Assembly: GCA_018401695.1 (NCBI GenBank)
Contig: JAGYKD010000001.1
Span: 1,304,016-1,368,015, forward strand
DNA from: Flavobacteriales bacterium
GTDB lineage: Bacteria; Bacteroidota; Bacteroidia; CAIKAF01
Direction: 5' to 3'
DNA length: 64,000 nt
The translations under genes were made by a program, and so were the position numbers. The notes beneath the pieces were generated by a model. That model saw nothing but the letters and a program-made list of their open reading frames with translations, had not been told where the DNA came from and ran no database searches. Shown in pieces: positions 1-9,359 of this stretch (positions within the stretch are counted from its first letter, which is position 1; the number at the start of each line of letters is the position of its first letter).

Positions 1-308
1 CCGACTCAGTGCTTCCTGCCTCTTCCGGTCTGTTGCACCTCACTTCTTTCTTCCCTGTTGCTTGTCTCTATGGATGATAGGATAAGGACGAGACTAACTT
101 AACTCTCTATGGCCTGTTTTTGAATGAGGATGTGTTCCATTTCGTCATTTTTGAGCGGGGGCATTGGATACGGGGCTTCCCATTCGTCATTAGGGGTGCG
201 TTGATAATCAATACTTTATTGGCTTTGCCTTCCCGTTCGTGTTCTTTTACTCGTTTCGGTTGTCTTTGGGTTTCCCATTGGTCATTTCCGAAAAAATAAT
301 TCCAAAAC
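1..308. other. Left-edge region without a convincing gene
   Basis: No gene is supported here. A 67-codon minus-strand frame runs from 310 to 107, but it has no recognisable domain. It contains a duplicated piece (ATGACNAATGGGAA twice, about 100 bp apart) that looks more like repeat DNA than protein. The stretch may hold the promoter of the membrane protein gene that starts at 309. Confidence 0.4.
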
Positions 309-956
309 ATGCCTCAATTTTGGGCTATGAATGCTTGGATTATTTTACACGCTGCTGCCGGAACCCTCGGTTTAATCTGTGGACTGCCGGTTTTTTTTCT
401 TTCTCCTAAAGGGCCTTGGCACAAGAAAGTGGGACGGGTGTTTTTCTACAGTCTTTCCTTCTCCTTTATTACTGCCATTGGCATTGCCCTGGCAAAGCAA
501 ATTCCTTTTTTGTTGGTCATTGGTCTGTTTAGCAGTTATTTTTTGGCTGCCGGATTTATGGCCATTCATCCGGTGGGAAGAAGGCAAAATCGGTTTCAAA
601 ACCCGGCTTTTTGGGTCGATGTTTTTGGTTTAACGGTTGCCCTGGCCATGTTGTGCACCTTGCCGCTTTACCCTCAAGTGGGCATGCGTTGGGTGCAAGG
701 TGGGTTTGGGATTTTGCTCATGGTCAATAGCTTGCAAGCATTACGTCGACCGGTGTGGACCTTGGAGGCAGGCCAACGTTTTTCGCGGCACTTTGGCGGA
801 ATGGGTGGGGCCTGGATTGCTGCCTGTACGGCTATGTTGGTGGTGCAGTCGCCGCAATGGCCTTTTTGGATGGTTTGGTTTGGTCCCACCATGGTTTTGA
901 CCCCTTTGTTGGTTTGGAGGGGAGGGCATTATATAAGGAAAATGAGGATTGGTTAA
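309..956 (+). CDS. Seven-helix membrane protein, DUF2306-like
   Basis: The 215-residue product is almost entirely hydrophobic, with about seven membrane segments separated by short loops. The first segment contains HAAAGTLGLICG, followed by KGPWHKKVGRVFF. This HxxAG...KG..HKK.GR pattern is typical of a DUF2306-like family of small Bacteroidota membrane proteins. The biochemical role of the family is not known to me. The gene stands alone, with a palindrome array immediately downstream. The start ATG is the first possible one. Family assignment is from pattern recognition only. Confidence 0.7.
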   Translation: MPQFWAMNAWIILHAAAGTLGLICGLPVFFLSPKGPWHKKVGRVFFYSLSFSFITAIGIALAKQIPFLLVIGLFSSYFLAAGFMAIHPVGRRQNRFQNPAFWVDVFGLTVALAMLCTLPLYPQVGMRWVQGGFGILLMVNSLQALRRPVWTLEAGQRFSRHFGGMGGAWIAACTAMLVVQSPQWPFWMVWFGPTMVLTPLLVWRGGHYIRKMRIG

Positions 957-967
957 TGTGCACGTTA

Positions 968-1172
968 AGACGGGATGCCTCCCGTCTCCCCAGGTCGCAG
1001 TAAAGACGGGATGCCTCCCGTCTCGCAGTAAAGACGGGATGCCTCCCGTCTCCCCAGGTCGCAGTAAAGACGGGATGCCTCCCGTCTCTCAGTAAAGACG
1101 GGATGCCTCCCGTCTCTCAGTAAAGACGGGATGCCTCCCGTCTCATGCCTCCCGTCTCATGCCTCCCGTCTC
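968..1172. repeat. Tandem array of a 20-bp palindrome
   Basis: Six exact copies of AGACGGGATGCCTCCCGTCT begin at 968, 1004, 1032, 1068, 1096 and 1124. Two truncated half copies (ATGCCTCCCGTCT) follow to 1172. Each unit is a perfect 8-bp inverted repeat around TGCC. Spacers are of two kinds, a short CTCAGTAA or CGCAGTAA and a longer CCCCAGGTCGCAGTAA, so the array seems to have grown by duplicating one- and two-unit blocks. Its architecture (AGACG, two bases, ATGC, CGTCT) matches the palindrome embedded in the RAYT-like gene at 14.0 kb, so it is probably a REP-type repeat. Confidence 0.9.
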
Positions 1173-1186
1173 CGTCCTCTAATGGT

Positions 1187-2314
1187 TTAGGGCTTAGCTA
1201 GCACGGTCTTGAACCGTCGCCATGCTCCTTCGTGGGCTAAGGTCCACACATACACGCCATGGGCTAATTGTTTGGGAAAGGCAAAGAATCCGCCAGGCTG
1301 AACAGAGGCATCGGTAGCATAGACCACCCGCCCATTCAGGTCTAGGCATTGTAAGCTGTAGTTGCCGGCTTTTTTCCAAACAAATCCATCGCTACGCAAT
1401 TCCAACCATTCCGATATATCGCCTTCGTTTTGCGTGGATAAGGCGTTGCAGTTCTGCTGCACACCGTCTGAGCCGGGACTGTTCAAAACCGCTTCTACAG
1501 CAGCTCCTGACTCTCCCTTGAGCCAGGTGCCCAGCCAGGGTCTGAGCACACGAAAGGCCCTAACTTGCTGGCTCGTTCTATCCAAACTGGGCAGAGTTGC
1601 CAGTTCTCCCAAGTCGCATGGTGGATCCGGATTCATAAAATAACAATGTCCGCCACCATCGATAGAATACATGACTTTGCAGCCCGCCAAGTTGTTGTAA
1701 ATAGGTTGCTGGGTGGTAGCCGGAGGGGTTATGCCATCCTCAGATCCTGCCAGCAGCAGCGAAGGAATTGTGACTTGAGCAGCGGCCTGAGAAGAGGAGG
1801 GCGATGTTTCGGCTGCTGCAAAGGTAAAACTGCAGGTAAAGGGCTGTTGAGCTTGTGAGCTGGCCAAATAGGTGGCTCCGCCGCCCATGCTATGGCCTGC
1901 GGCCGCCATCCGCGGATCCACTTTTCCGAACCACATGGAATTGCTTTGTCCATGGGCTTGTTGTATGCGCTCGGCCAAAAAAACCATGTCTTGTCCCAAG
2001 GCGGCATGAGAGGGCGTAAAACCGGTTTCTGTGGCAGGAAGCAGTAAGATATAACCCAGCGGCACCAAAGAATCGGCTACGTTTTGATAGGGTGCGGTTC
2101 CCGTTAAAAATCCATGGGCGAGCACCACCACCGGAAAACTGCCTTGAGCAACGGCCACGTCTTGACCTGCGGCATCGGCCGGATACCAGCACACGTAGTC
2201 CACATCGCGGTTGCGGGCGGGGTCGTTCCAAGCCCCTTCGGTGTAGCCAATGGCAAAATTCTGTGCCTGCACAGCGGCGGCCAAGCTGAGAAAAAACAAG
2301 GTCGATCGAATCAT
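1187..2314 (-). CDS. Secreted alpha/beta hydrolase with T9SS sorting domain
   Basis: This is a 375-residue exported serine hydrolase. Residues 1-18 form a signal peptide ending in QAQ. A dienelactone-hydrolase/PET-hydrolase-like alpha/beta fold follows: oxyanion region VVLAHGFLTG, nucleophile elbow GHSMGG with Ser142, likely Asp193 in AGSEDG, and His223 in DGGGHCYF. The last 60 or so residues (YSLQCLDLNGRVV ... GVYVWTL) resemble a type IX secretion type A sorting domain, so the enzyme is probably delivered to the cell surface or released. The substrate cannot be told from sequence; an ester or polyester is likely. Confidence 0.85.
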   Translation of the reverse strand: MIRSTLFFLSLAAAVQAQNFAIGYTEGAWNDPARNRDVDYVCWYPADAAGQDVAVAQGSFPVVVLAHGFLTGTAPYQNVADSLVPLGYILLLPATETGFTPSHAALGQDMVFLAERIQQAHGQSNSMWFGKVDPRMAAAGHSMGGGATYLASSQAQQPFTCSFTFAAAETSPSSSQAAAQVTIPSLLLAGSEDGITPPATTQQPIYNNLAGCKVMYSIDGGGHCYFMNPDPPCDLGELATLPSLDRTSQQVRAFRVLRPWLGTWLKGESGAAVEAVLNSPGSDGVQQNCNALSTQNEGDISEWLELRSDGFVWKKAGNYSLQCLDLNGRVVYATDASVQPGGFFAFPKQLAHGVYVWTLAHEGAWRRFKTVLAKP

Positions 2315-2342
2315 ACTATAAAAATAAACAAAGTCGCAAAAT

Positions 2343-2500
2343 GTTCGGGGTGGCTAAACCGGGCTTTCGGCTTTAGTCCTCGGCTCCGGCTTGGGGGCGC
2401 TAAGCGGTACGGGGTCCCCCGAGAAATCGGGGGCCTCCGCCCGCCAAGCGCCCCCAAAGCCCGAGCCTGTGGGCTACCGCCTCTATCCCTGCCACAAATC
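2343..2500 (-). repeat. Palindromic intergenic element R1
   Basis: A long imperfect hairpin spans 2382-2467, with GGCTCCGGCTTGGGGGCGC pairing to GCGCCCCCAAAGCCCGAGCC. Its tip contains the 28-bp block 2411-2438, which recurs inverted at 2715-2742 with four mismatches. On the minus strand the outer ends read GATAGAGGCGGTAGCCC and CTAAAGCCGAAAGCCCGG. Both ends resemble those of R4, so R1 and R4 belong to one family. R1 lies between divergent genes. Confidence 0.75.
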
Positions 2501-2649
2501 CACCTCCGAAAAGGGAAACGACTCGGTGGCAAGACGCTCCATGTTTATTGAATTTAAATTTAGGGGATTAGGCCTGTAGGCTGGGGCTGTATCCTGAATA
2601 TTTTTAGTAAGGCTGTAGGCGGAATTCCTTTCCCTTCGGCGAATGGCTT

Positions 2650-2816
2650 CGTGTTCCCGGGGCCCGGACAGCACGGAAAGCCCGCAATTTGGGAGCTTAG
2701 GCTCCGTGTGCCGAGGAGGCCCCCGATCCTTCGGGGGACCCCGGAGGCCACTGGAGCCTTAGCTCCCAGATGAGGACTTGCAGAAATGGCCGGAACAGCC
2801 CCCAAAAAAAAACACC
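2650..2816. repeat. Palindromic intergenic element R2
   Basis: A 77-bp hairpin occupies 2691-2767: GGGAGCTTAGGCTCC on the left pairs with GGAGCCTTAGCTCCC on the right. The pairing continues inward to CCCCCGA/TCGGGGG around a short loop. The tip block 2715-2742 is an inverted near-copy of 2411-2438 in R1. The minus-strand end AAGTCCTCATC resembles the outer part of R8. Confidence 0.7.
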
Positions 2817-2858
2817 TGATTATCAAGTTAAATGCCTTAGGAACAACATGATACCATT

Positions 2859-2983
2859 GACGCGTTGTGTTTTCAAGGCGAATTAAGGCACGGACAAATA
2901 GAAAGGCCGGAGTTTACAATGGGTAAATGAGGACCTTGATATTTGGCCGTAACGCAAAGTCGCCGCCAGAAAAGCAACGCGTC
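2859..2983. mobile_element. MITE-like element with terminal inverted repeats
   Basis: The ends are imperfect inverted repeats of about 23 bp. The left end is GACGCGTTGTGTTTTC..GGCGA and the reverse complement of the right end is GACGCGTTGCTTTTCTGG.GGCGA. The 125-bp interior has no open frame. The right end (TCGCCGCCAGAAAAGCAACG) recurs at 62175 with few mismatches, which shows it is a dispersed repeat. No target-site duplication is obvious. Confidence 0.55.
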
Positions 2984-3012
2984 TACGGCACAACATTTGC
3001 TACCTTAGCGGT

Positions 3013-3963
3013 ATGGTGCTTCTCTTTTTTCGCAGGGTCTTCATGTTGGCTGCTTTGGGTCAGGTTTCTAGCCTAGCTGCACAAAGCTGGCAAGAGCCCT
3101 TCGTTTGGCAGTTGGATTATTCGGGTTTGTCTTTGGTTAAGGCCAAGCAGCGCAGCTACAGCTTGGGTAAGGGCCCTGAATGCGAACTTTTGGAGGTGTT
3201 GCATGGTCCGGCGCCGCATAAACGCTTTGAGATACAAGGTTTTTTTGCCTTGGAGGCTTGTGCGGGTGCCGCCGCTGCGCCGCATCCGGTACCTCCTTTT
3301 TCGCAAGACACCATGTATTTGTTGCTTCGGGTAGATCACCCCAAACGGCCTTTGCTGCCTACTCCGGGTACCGGTATGATTCCGGTGTCGCACCGAATTA
3401 CTGCGTTTGGAAGTTTGCACAGCATGTTTCCCATGTATGCACCCGAATCTTTTTTGATTTCCGGATTAAAGGCTTGGTTGGAGCGGGATTCCGCGGCCAT
3501 GCAAAGCTTGTTGAATCCGCTTTGGGAGCTCCCGTGCAGCGCGCCGGGAGGTGCCAACGACAGCCTGTTTTACATGCAGGTATTGGGCTTGGCTTGGGCC
3601 GGTGATTTGGCTTTGCCGGTCCCTAGGCGCTTTTTGCAACAGGCTTGGGAAAGTGCGCACCCGCCCATGCGATGGGGAGGGATTTGGGCAGCGGCCGGTT
3701 TGTCTGTGAAAGAAAGGGCGGATTTTTGGCAAGATGGCTTAATGCATCCCGATTGGACCGATGTAGAACAGTTTTTGGCGGTGCAGGGGCTCATGCGCCT
3801 GGGGCATCCTTATCCGGACTCGGTAAAAGAATCGGTAATGTTTCAAAGGGTTTCAGACCGTCCTACCCAACTTCCACTAGGGGTGCAAGATCCAAGGTAC
3901 TGCACCCGCTTTGGCTCCGTTAAATCTTTTCTCAACCTTTGGAAAGCCCAAGAAAAGCCATAG
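3013..3963 (+). CDS. Secreted protein of unknown function
   Basis: I do not recognise this 316-residue product. The N-terminus has a hydrophobic signal-like stretch ending at SLAAQ (residues 11-24), so export is likely. The mature part is rich in Trp, Pro and Leu and shows no repeat or catalytic motif. Start at 3013 is chosen because a TACCTTAG box lies just upstream. An ATG at 3043 would also leave a signal peptide but removes the positively charged RR. It lies 55 bases ahead of icd on the same strand. Confidence 0.65.
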   Translation: MVLLFFRRVFMLAALGQVSSLAAQSWQEPFVWQLDYSGLSLVKAKQRSYSLGKGPECELLEVLHGPAPHKRFEIQGFFALEACAGAAAAPHPVPPFSQDTMYLLLRVDHPKRPLLPTPGTGMIPVSHRITAFGSLHSMFPMYAPESFLISGLKAWLERDSAAMQSLLNPLWELPCSAPGGANDSLFYMQVLGLAWAGDLALPVPRRFLQQAWESAHPPMRWGGIWAAAGLSVKERADFWQDGLMHPDWTDVEQFLAVQGLMRLGHPYPDSVKESVMFQRVSDRPTQLPLGVQDPRYCTRFGSVKSFLNLWKAQEKP

Positions 3964-4018
3964 GAAATCACAAAGTTTTTCTCATTTTTGCCGGGCATCG
4001 AATTTATATTTTTCATTC

Positions 4019-5248
4019 ATGGCCAAAATCCACGTAGCGAATCCCGTTGTAGAGCTCGACGGCGACGAAATGACCCGAATCATTTGGAAGTTTATTAAGG
4101 ACAAACTCATTTTGCCATACCTTGATTTGGATATCAAGTATTATGATTTGGGCATTGAGCACCGCGACGAAACCAACGATCAGGTAACGGTAGATGCCGC
4201 TATGGCCATTCGTAAATTTGGTGTGGGCATTAAGTGTGCCACCATTACCCCAGACGAAGCCAGGGTAGAGGAGTTTAAGCTAAAAAGCATGTGGCGCTCC
4301 CCCAACGGCACCATTCGTAATATTTTGGACGGCACCGTATTTCGCGAACCCATTGTAACTTCCAATGTGCCTCGATTGGTGCCCAATTGGACGGCTCCTA
4401 TTTGCATTGGCCGCCATGCTTTTGGCGATCAGTACCGCGCTACCGATTTTGTGGTGCCCGGCCCCGGAAAGTTGACCATGACTTACACTCCCGAAGGGGG
4501 AGGAGCGCCTATGGAATTTGAGGTTTATGACTTCAAAGGAGGAGGCGTTGCCTTGGGTATGTACAATACCGATGCCTCCATTCGCGGGTTTGCGCATGCT
4601 TGCTTTAACCAGGCACTCATGAAAAAGTGGCCTTTGTTTTTGTCAACCAAAAACACCATTCTTAAGAAGTACGACGGAAGATTCAAGGACATCTTTGAAG
4701 AAATTTACCAGAACGATTACAAAGCCCGTTTTGAGGCCGAAGGCATTTACTACGAGCATCGTTTGATTGATGACATGGTGGCTTCGGCGCTCAAAATGCA
4801 CGGGAATTTTGTGTGGGCTTGTAAAAATTACGATGGTGACGTACAATCAGATACCGTGGCTCAAGGCTTTGGCTCCTTGGGTTTGATGACCTCCACCTTG
4901 GTAACTCCGGACGGAGAAGTCTTAGAAGCAGAAGCGGCTCATGGTACGGTAACTCGCCACTTCCGCATGCATCAACAGGGCAAGCCAACCAGCACCAATC
5001 CGGTGGCTTCTATTTTTGCTTGGACACGCGGCCTGGCTTTCCGCGGCAAGTTGGACAACAACCAAGACTTGATAGACTTCTGCACCACCTTGGAACAAGT
5101 ATGCATAGACACCATCGAGGCCGGAAAGATGACTAAAGACTTGGCCATTTGCATTCACGGTGGTAAAGTGGAACATGGTACGCATTACTTGTATACCGAA
5201 GAGTTTTTGGCCGCTTTAGACACCGAGCTTAAGCAACGTCTGGCCTAA
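4019..5248 (+). CDS. icd: NADP-dependent isocitrate dehydrogenase, dimeric type
   Basis: This 409-residue enzyme converts isocitrate to 2-oxoglutarate and CO2 in the TCA cycle, reducing NADP. It is the eukaryote-like homodimeric subfamily, shown by [13 protein letters not shown] near the N-terminus, [19 protein letters not shown] in the substrate region, the metal-site sequence IDDMVA, and [12 protein letters not shown] for NADP binding. The length matches the family. The frame is open upstream to 3911, but ATG 4019 begins the conserved [17 protein letters not shown] and avoids overlapping the previous gene. Confidence 0.96.
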   Translation: MAKIHVANPVVELDGDEMTRIIWKFIKDKLILPYLDLDIKYYDLGIEHRDETNDQVTVDAAMAIRKFGVGIKCATITPDEARVEEFKLKSMWRSPNGTIRNILDGTVFREPIVTSNVPRLVPNWTAPICIGRHAFGDQYRATDFVVPGPGKLTMTYTPEGGGAPMEFEVYDFKGGGVALGMYNTDASIRGFAHACFNQALMKKWPLFLSTKNTILKKYDGRFKDIFEEIYQNDYKARFEAEGIYYEHRLIDDMVASALKMHGNFVWACKNYDGDVQSDTVAQGFGSLGLMTSTLVTPDGEVLEAEAAHGTVTRHFRMHQQGKPTSTNPVASIFAWTRGLAFRGKLDNNQDLIDFCTTLEQVCIDTIEAGKMTKDLAICIHGGKVEHGTHYLYTEEFLAALDTELKQRLA

Positions 5249-5274
5249 GCACGCATGGATTGCTGCATTGGTTG

Positions 5275-5282
5275 TACCTTTG
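5275..5282 (+). promoter_or_regulatory. TACCTTTG -7 box for gldB
   Basis: TACCTTTG matches the Bacteroidota -7 consensus TAnnTTTG and ends four bases before the gldB ATG. No TTG at the usual -33 spacing is seen. If used, the transcript would be leaderless or nearly so. Confidence 0.4.
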
Positions 5283-5286
5283 CTAA

Positions 5287-6312
5287 ATGAGTGCAAAGCA
5301 ATGGAATTCCGCCGCGGCTTTTGGTCTGCTTTTGTTTGTGCTGAGCCTGGCTTGGGGTTGCGGAGGAAATACGCCTCCCGACATTAGCAAGGTTGCTATA
5401 GATCAAGGGTTTTATAGGCTTGACGAACTTCTAATGGAAAGGGCCAAGGATTCCTTGGCCTTGGAGCAGTGCTTGGACAGTTTGGCGCTAGAGCATCCTG
5501 AATTTGTGCATTTATATGGTCCGGAGCTATTGGGTTTTGTGCCTCAGGTGCCCATAATGAGCCAATACCTCAGCTTTTTTAGCGACTCAGAGATTAGAGC
5601 CTTGTACGACAGTACCCAACAGGTGTTTGGTGATTTTGAAAAAGAAAAGGAGGCCTTTCATACCGCCTTTCGCTTCTACCGTCATTACCTTCCCGAAGCC
5701 CGAATGCCGGATATTGCCTTGTATTTGTTCGGGTTCAATTATGTAGTGGTTCCTTTGGATTCGGTGCTTTACATAGCCCCTGACCAATATTTAGGCCCCC
5801 AATCTACTTATTTAGCCCATCTGCCTGCCTACATTAAAGCTCGGAGAGGTCCGGAATACTTGGTATGTGATGGGATTAAGGCTTGGTGCACCCTGGAATT
5901 TGCCCCGGAAAAAGAAGGTGAATTGAGTTTGTTGGAAGAAATGATTTGGCAGGGAAAGGTTTTGGCCATTACCAAACGATGCATGCCCGAGGTGCCGGAC
6001 AGCGTTTTGTTTGGCTTCACCTCTGCTCAAGTGAAATTTTGCATTGAGCACGAATACCAAATTTGGGGACATTTGATTGAGGAGCAAAAGCTGTTTGCTA
6101 CCGACAGTAGAACTGTGCAGCGCTATATGGGCGAAGCCCCTTTTTCTTCCGGAATGCCGGCAGAATCTCCGGGGCGAGCAGCCACTTGGACAGGCTGGCG
6201 CATCGTAGAATCTTGGATGCACAAGCAAGACCAAAGCTTGGCTGCGCTCATCAATGAAAGCGATGCCCAAAAAATTTTAGAACAAAGCCAATACAAACCC
6301 AAACGAAGATGA
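5287..6312 (+). CDS. gldB: Gliding motility lipoprotein GldB
   Basis: The 341-residue product begins with a lipoprotein signal (LSLAWGCGG, lipidated Cys about residue 25). GldB family features follow: FYRLDELLMERAKDSLA, HPEFVHLYGPELLG and the C-terminal WTGWRIVESWM..QDQSLAALI...ILEQSQYKPKR. GldB is a lipoprotein needed for gliding and type IX secretion in Flavobacterium; its exact function is unresolved. Its stop overlaps the gldC start as ATGA, so the two are translationally coupled. Gliding itself is not proven for this organism, because non-gliding Bacteroidota also keep gldB. Confidence 0.9.
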   Translation: MSAKQWNSAAAFGLLLFVLSLAWGCGGNTPPDISKVAIDQGFYRLDELLMERAKDSLALEQCLDSLALEHPEFVHLYGPELLGFVPQVPIMSQYLSFFSDSEIRALYDSTQQVFGDFEKEKEAFHTAFRFYRHYLPEARMPDIALYLFGFNYVVVPLDSVLYIAPDQYLGPQSTYLAHLPAYIKARRGPEYLVCDGIKAWCTLEFAPEKEGELSLLEEMIWQGKVLAITKRCMPEVPDSVLFGFTSAQVKFCIEHEYQIWGHLIEEQKLFATDSRTVQRYMGEAPFSSGMPAESPGRAATWTGWRIVESWMHKQDQSLAALINESDAQKILEQSQYKPKRR

Positions 6313-6668
6313 GCGCCGGAAATATAGATCGGGAATCCGACATCCATTTGCATGTAGGATTAGACAAAGACAACAATCCCATTTCTTTAAGTTGGACAGC
6401 CGACGAAGGCGAAATGGAGCCGCGACGAGAAGTTAAGGCCATGATGTTGACCCTCTGGGATGTAAAAGAGAACAACACCATGCGCATCGATTTGTGGAAC
6501 AAAGATTTTATGGTAGAAGAGATGCGTACCATGGTGTATCAGAACCTCCTGAGCCTTGCAGATGTTCTTCAAAGGGCCACCCAAGACGAAGAAGCCGCTG
6601 AAGAAATGAGGCGTTTTGGAGGGCGACTGGCAGAATTGCTGGAACTTACCGGTGGATCTAAATCCTAA
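6309..6668 (+). CDS. gldC: Gliding motility protein GldC
   Basis: The 119-residue soluble protein matches GldC across its length: IHLHVGLDKDNNPISLSW, KAMMLTLWDVKENNTMRIDLW, LLSLADVLQRATQDEEAAE and a C-terminal FGGRLAELLEL. There is no signal peptide. GldC is a small accessory protein that accompanies GldB in gliding Bacteroidota. The ATG overlaps the gldB stop by four bases, and lepA follows after 45 bases on the same strand. Confidence 0.92.
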   Translation: MSAGNIDRESDIHLHVGLDKDNNPISLSWTADEGEMEPRREVKAMMLTLWDVKENNTMRIDLWNKDFMVEEMRTMVYQNLLSLADVLQRATQDEEAAEEMRRFGGRLAELLELTGGSKS

Positions 6669-6713
6669 ACGAAGGCTAGTACCGCATTTTTGCCGAAATT
6701 TGAGGCAGTATTT

Positions 6714-8504
6714 ATGAAGCATATCCGCAATTTCTGCATTATTGCACACATCGACCACGGAAAATCTACCCTGGCCGACCGTTTGTTGCAAGTAACCAAC
6801 ACCATTACTTCCAAGGAACTTAAAGAACAAACCTTGGACGATATGGATTTGGAACGCGAACGTGGCATTACCATTAAGAGTAAGGCCATTCAGATGGAGT
6901 ATGAGTTCGAGGGGACTCCATACATCCTGAACTTAATCGATACTCCCGGGCACGTAGATTTTTCCTATGAAGTTTCAAGATCGATTGCGGCTTGCGAAGG
7001 AGCTCTGCTCATAGTAGATGCCACCCAAGGCATTCAAGCGCAAACCATCTCTAACCTGTACCTGGCCATTGAGCATAACCTGGAAATTATTCCGGTGCTC
7101 AATAAAATGGATTTGCCCTCTGCTATGCCCGAGGAGGTTTCCGACCAAATCGTAGAACTTATAGGTTGCGATTTAAACGACATTTTGCCGGCCTCCGGAA
7201 AAACCGGCCAGGGGGTTGATAAAATTCTTGAAGCAATAATCCACCGCATTCCGCATCCCAAAGGAGATCCGGACGCTCCCCTTCAAGCCTTGATTTTTGA
7301 TTCGGTGTTTAATCCTTTTCGAGGCATTATTGCCTATTTCCGAGTCATGAACGGAACCTTGCACAAAGGCGATCGAGTCAAATTCTTGGCTACCCAAAAA
7401 GAATACGACGCCGATGAGGTGGGGGTGCTTAAACTCCAAATTTCTCCTCGAAAAAGCGTGGCTGCGGGAGATGTAGGATACATCGTTTCTGGCATAAAAA
7501 CAGCTCGAGAAGTTAAGGTGGGCGACACGCTTACCCATGTGGTCAATCCTTGCACCCAAATGATCCAGGGCTTTGAGAACGTAAAACCCATGGTGTTTGC
7601 CGGCATTTATCCGGTCGATACCGACGATTACGAAGAGCTCCGCGAGTGTATGTCCAAACTGCAACTCAACGACTCCAGCCTAACCTTTGAACCGGAATCT
7701 TCGGCCGCACTTGGTTTTGGTTTTCGGTGCGGATTCTTGGGCATGCTCCACATGGAAATTATCCAAGAACGCTTGGAACGGGAGTTCGACATGAACGTAA
7801 TTACCACCGTGCCTAACGTTAGTTATAAGGCCTACACCAAAAAGGGAGAGAACTTGGTGCTTACCAACCCCAGCGATTTGCCCGCGCCCAATTTGTTGGA
7901 ATACGTAGAAGAACCCTACATCAATGCCCAAATCATTACCAAATCGGAATTCGTTGGGCCGGTAATGACGCTATGTATGGAAAAGCGGGGCATTATGAAA
8001 AATCAAGTGTATCTTACTCAGGACAGGGTGGAATTGAGTTTTGAATTGCCCCTCGGCGAAATCGTGTTCGATTTTTATGACCGACTCAAAACCATATCCA
8101 AAGGCTATGCCTCTTTCGATTACCACCCCTCCGGCTACAAAACCTCTGTTCTGGTAAAGCTGGACATTATGCTCAATGGCGAACAAGTCGATGCGCTCTC
8201 CAGCCTTATTCACCGGGATAATGCATTTGATTTGGGCAAAAAACTTTGCCTAAAACTTAAGGAACTCTTGCCTCGACAACAGTTTGAGATTGCTATTCAA
8301 GCGGCCATTGGCGCCAAAGTAATTGCCCGCGAAACCGTTAAAGCCCTACGCAAAGATGTTACCGCTAAATGTTATGGGGGCGATATTAGCCGTAAGCGTA
8401 AACTGCTCGAAAAACAAAAGGAGGGTAAAAAACGCATGCGCCAGGTGGGAAGTGTAGAAATTCCTCAGCAAGCATTTTTGGCCGTACTTAAATTGGACAG
8501 TTGA
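6714..8504 (+). CDS. lepA: Elongation factor 4 (LepA)
   Basis: This 596-residue ribosome-associated GTPase acts on stalled or mistranslocated ribosomes. All G motifs are present: AHIDHGKST (G1), RGITI (G2), DTPGHVDF (G3), NKMD (G4) and SGKTG (G5). The LepA-specific C-terminal domain ends in [23 protein letters not shown] 6714 gives the conserved start [19 protein letters not shown]; an in-frame TTG at 6690 would add eight unsupported residues. The next gene starts directly after its TGA stop. Confidence 0.97.
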   Translation: MKHIRNFCIIAHIDHGKSTLADRLLQVTNTITSKELKEQTLDDMDLERERGITIKSKAIQMEYEFEGTPYILNLIDTPGHVDFSYEVSRSIAACEGALLIVDATQGIQAQTISNLYLAIEHNLEIIPVLNKMDLPSAMPEEVSDQIVELIGCDLNDILPASGKTGQGVDKILEAIIHRIPHPKGDPDAPLQALIFDSVFNPFRGIIAYFRVMNGTLHKGDRVKFLATQKEYDADEVGVLKLQISPRKSVAAGDVGYIVSGIKTAREVKVGDTLTHVVNPCTQMIQGFENVKPMVFAGIYPVDTDDYEELRECMSKLQLNDSSLTFEPESSAALGFGFRCGFLGMLHMEIIQERLEREFDMNVITTVPNVSYKAYTKKGENLVLTNPSDLPAPNLLEYVEEPYINAQIITKSEFVGPVMTLCMEKRGIMKNQVYLTQDRVELSFELPLGEIVFDFYDRLKTISKGYASFDYHPSGYKTSVLVKLDIMLNGEQVDALSSLIHRDNAFDLGKKLCLKLKELLPRQQFEIAIQAAIGAKVIARETVKALRKDVTAKCYGGDISRKRKLLEKQKEGKKRMRQVGSVEIPQQAFLAVLKLDS

Positions 8505-9284
8505 TTGCAAGGCTTTCAGTTTGTCTCCGACCTGCACCTGGAGTTTCCCGAAAACAGGGAATGGCTTAGGAAAAACCCTATTCCGGCCATTAAACCACTG
8601 CTCTGGTTGGGTGGCGATATCGTGCCTTTTACTCAAATGCACCAAGTGCCTTGGTTTTGGAAGGATTTAAGCCGAAAATTTGAAGCGGTCTATTGGCTGC
8701 CGGGAAACCATGAATACTATTATGGCAATGTAGCCGAAGCATTTGGCCCAAGAATCGAAGAGCTTTTTCCTAAAGTTTTTTTGGTCAATCAAGCTTCTTT
8801 CTCTAGCTATGGATTTCATTTCGTAGCAGCTACCCTTTGGACTTCCATAAGCCCTCACAACAAACGCCTACTGGAGAACCGTTTGTCCGATTTTAAATTG
8901 ATTCGTCATGGGAAAAATGCCTTTCAAGTCGAGCAAATGCAGGCCCTGCATCAAGACGATTGCCGTTTCTTATTGAAAGAGGGAGCGCAAAAGTCAGCGC
9001 AGCCCCGTATTTACCTTAGCCACCATGCACCCTTAACCTCGCTTTTGCCTTCTTCAACGGCAAGCGGGCCCATGCAACAAGCCTTGTGTGCTGACCTTGA
9101 CAATCAACTGGCCGCCTTTAATCCAGGCCTTTGGCTTTATGGACATACCCACATTCCCATGCCAAAAACCACCCACCATAACATACACTTTTTCCATAAT
9201 CAATTGGGCTATTTAAGGCATGGCCAAGGAAAAGAGTTCAAATTAGAATTGAGTTTCAGTCCTGAATCCTTACCTAAGGCTTAG
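8505..9284 (+). CDS. Calcineurin-like metallophosphoesterase
   Basis: This 259-residue protein has the complete metallophosphoesterase metal-site set in order: DLHLEF (residues 9-14), GGDI, GNHEYYYG, HHAP and GHTHIPMP. It is a predicted cytosolic two-metal phosphodiesterase or phosphatase of unknown substrate. The start must be the TTG immediately after the lepA stop: the next in-frame ATG (MHQVPW) lies beyond the first metal-binding motif. The zero-base junction suggests translation coupled to lepA. Confidence 0.87.
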   Translation: MQGFQFVSDLHLEFPENREWLRKNPIPAIKPLLWLGGDIVPFTQMHQVPWFWKDLSRKFEAVYWLPGNHEYYYGNVAEAFGPRIEELFPKVFLVNQASFSSYGFHFVAATLWTSISPHNKRLLENRLSDFKLIRHGKNAFQVEQMQALHQDDCRFLLKEGAQKSAQPRIYLSHHAPLTSLLPSSTASGPMQQALCADLDNQLAAFNPGLWLYGHTHIPMPKTTHHNIHFFHNQLGYLRHGQGKEFKLELSFSPESLPKA

Positions 9285-9347
9285 TTTAGGCGCGTACCTT
9301 TGGTAATACCTGGCCTCACATCGGCTGTAAATCCTTGGTAAAAGCTG

Positions 9348-9355
9348 TATTTTTG
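9348..9355 (+). promoter_or_regulatory. TATTTTTG -7 box for deoC
   Basis: TATTTTTG fits TAnnTTTG and ends four bases before the deoC ATG. No matching -33 TTG is seen at the standard distance. Confidence 0.35.
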
Positions 9356-9359
9356 TGCC

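Larger units (their letters stand above)
2315..3012. other. Repeat-filled gap between divergent genes
   Basis: No protein gene is supported in this 698-base gap. It holds two GC-rich hairpin elements (2343-2500 and 2650-2816) and a mini-element with terminal inverted repeats (2859-2983). Open frames crossing it are GC-rich artefacts of the palindromes. Confidence 0.7.

Noticed and set aside
107-310. 67-codon minus-strand frame at the left end
   Set aside because: Its sequence contains a duplicated DNA segment, no domain is recognisable, and it overlaps the start of a convincing membrane protein gene.
968-1172. CRISPR array
   Set aside because: Repeats are 20-bp palindromes with near-identical 8- to 16-bp spacers and no cas genes nearby; this is a tandem REP-like array.
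2114-2551. Open plus-strand frame across the hydrolase start and element R1
   Set aside because: It is antisense to a well supported gene, and its second half is produced by GC-rich palindrome sequence.
5249-6713. Interpretation of gldB-gldC as proof of gliding motility
   Set aside because: These genes also occur in non-gliding Bacteroidota with type IX secretion, so only secretion-related function is claimed.
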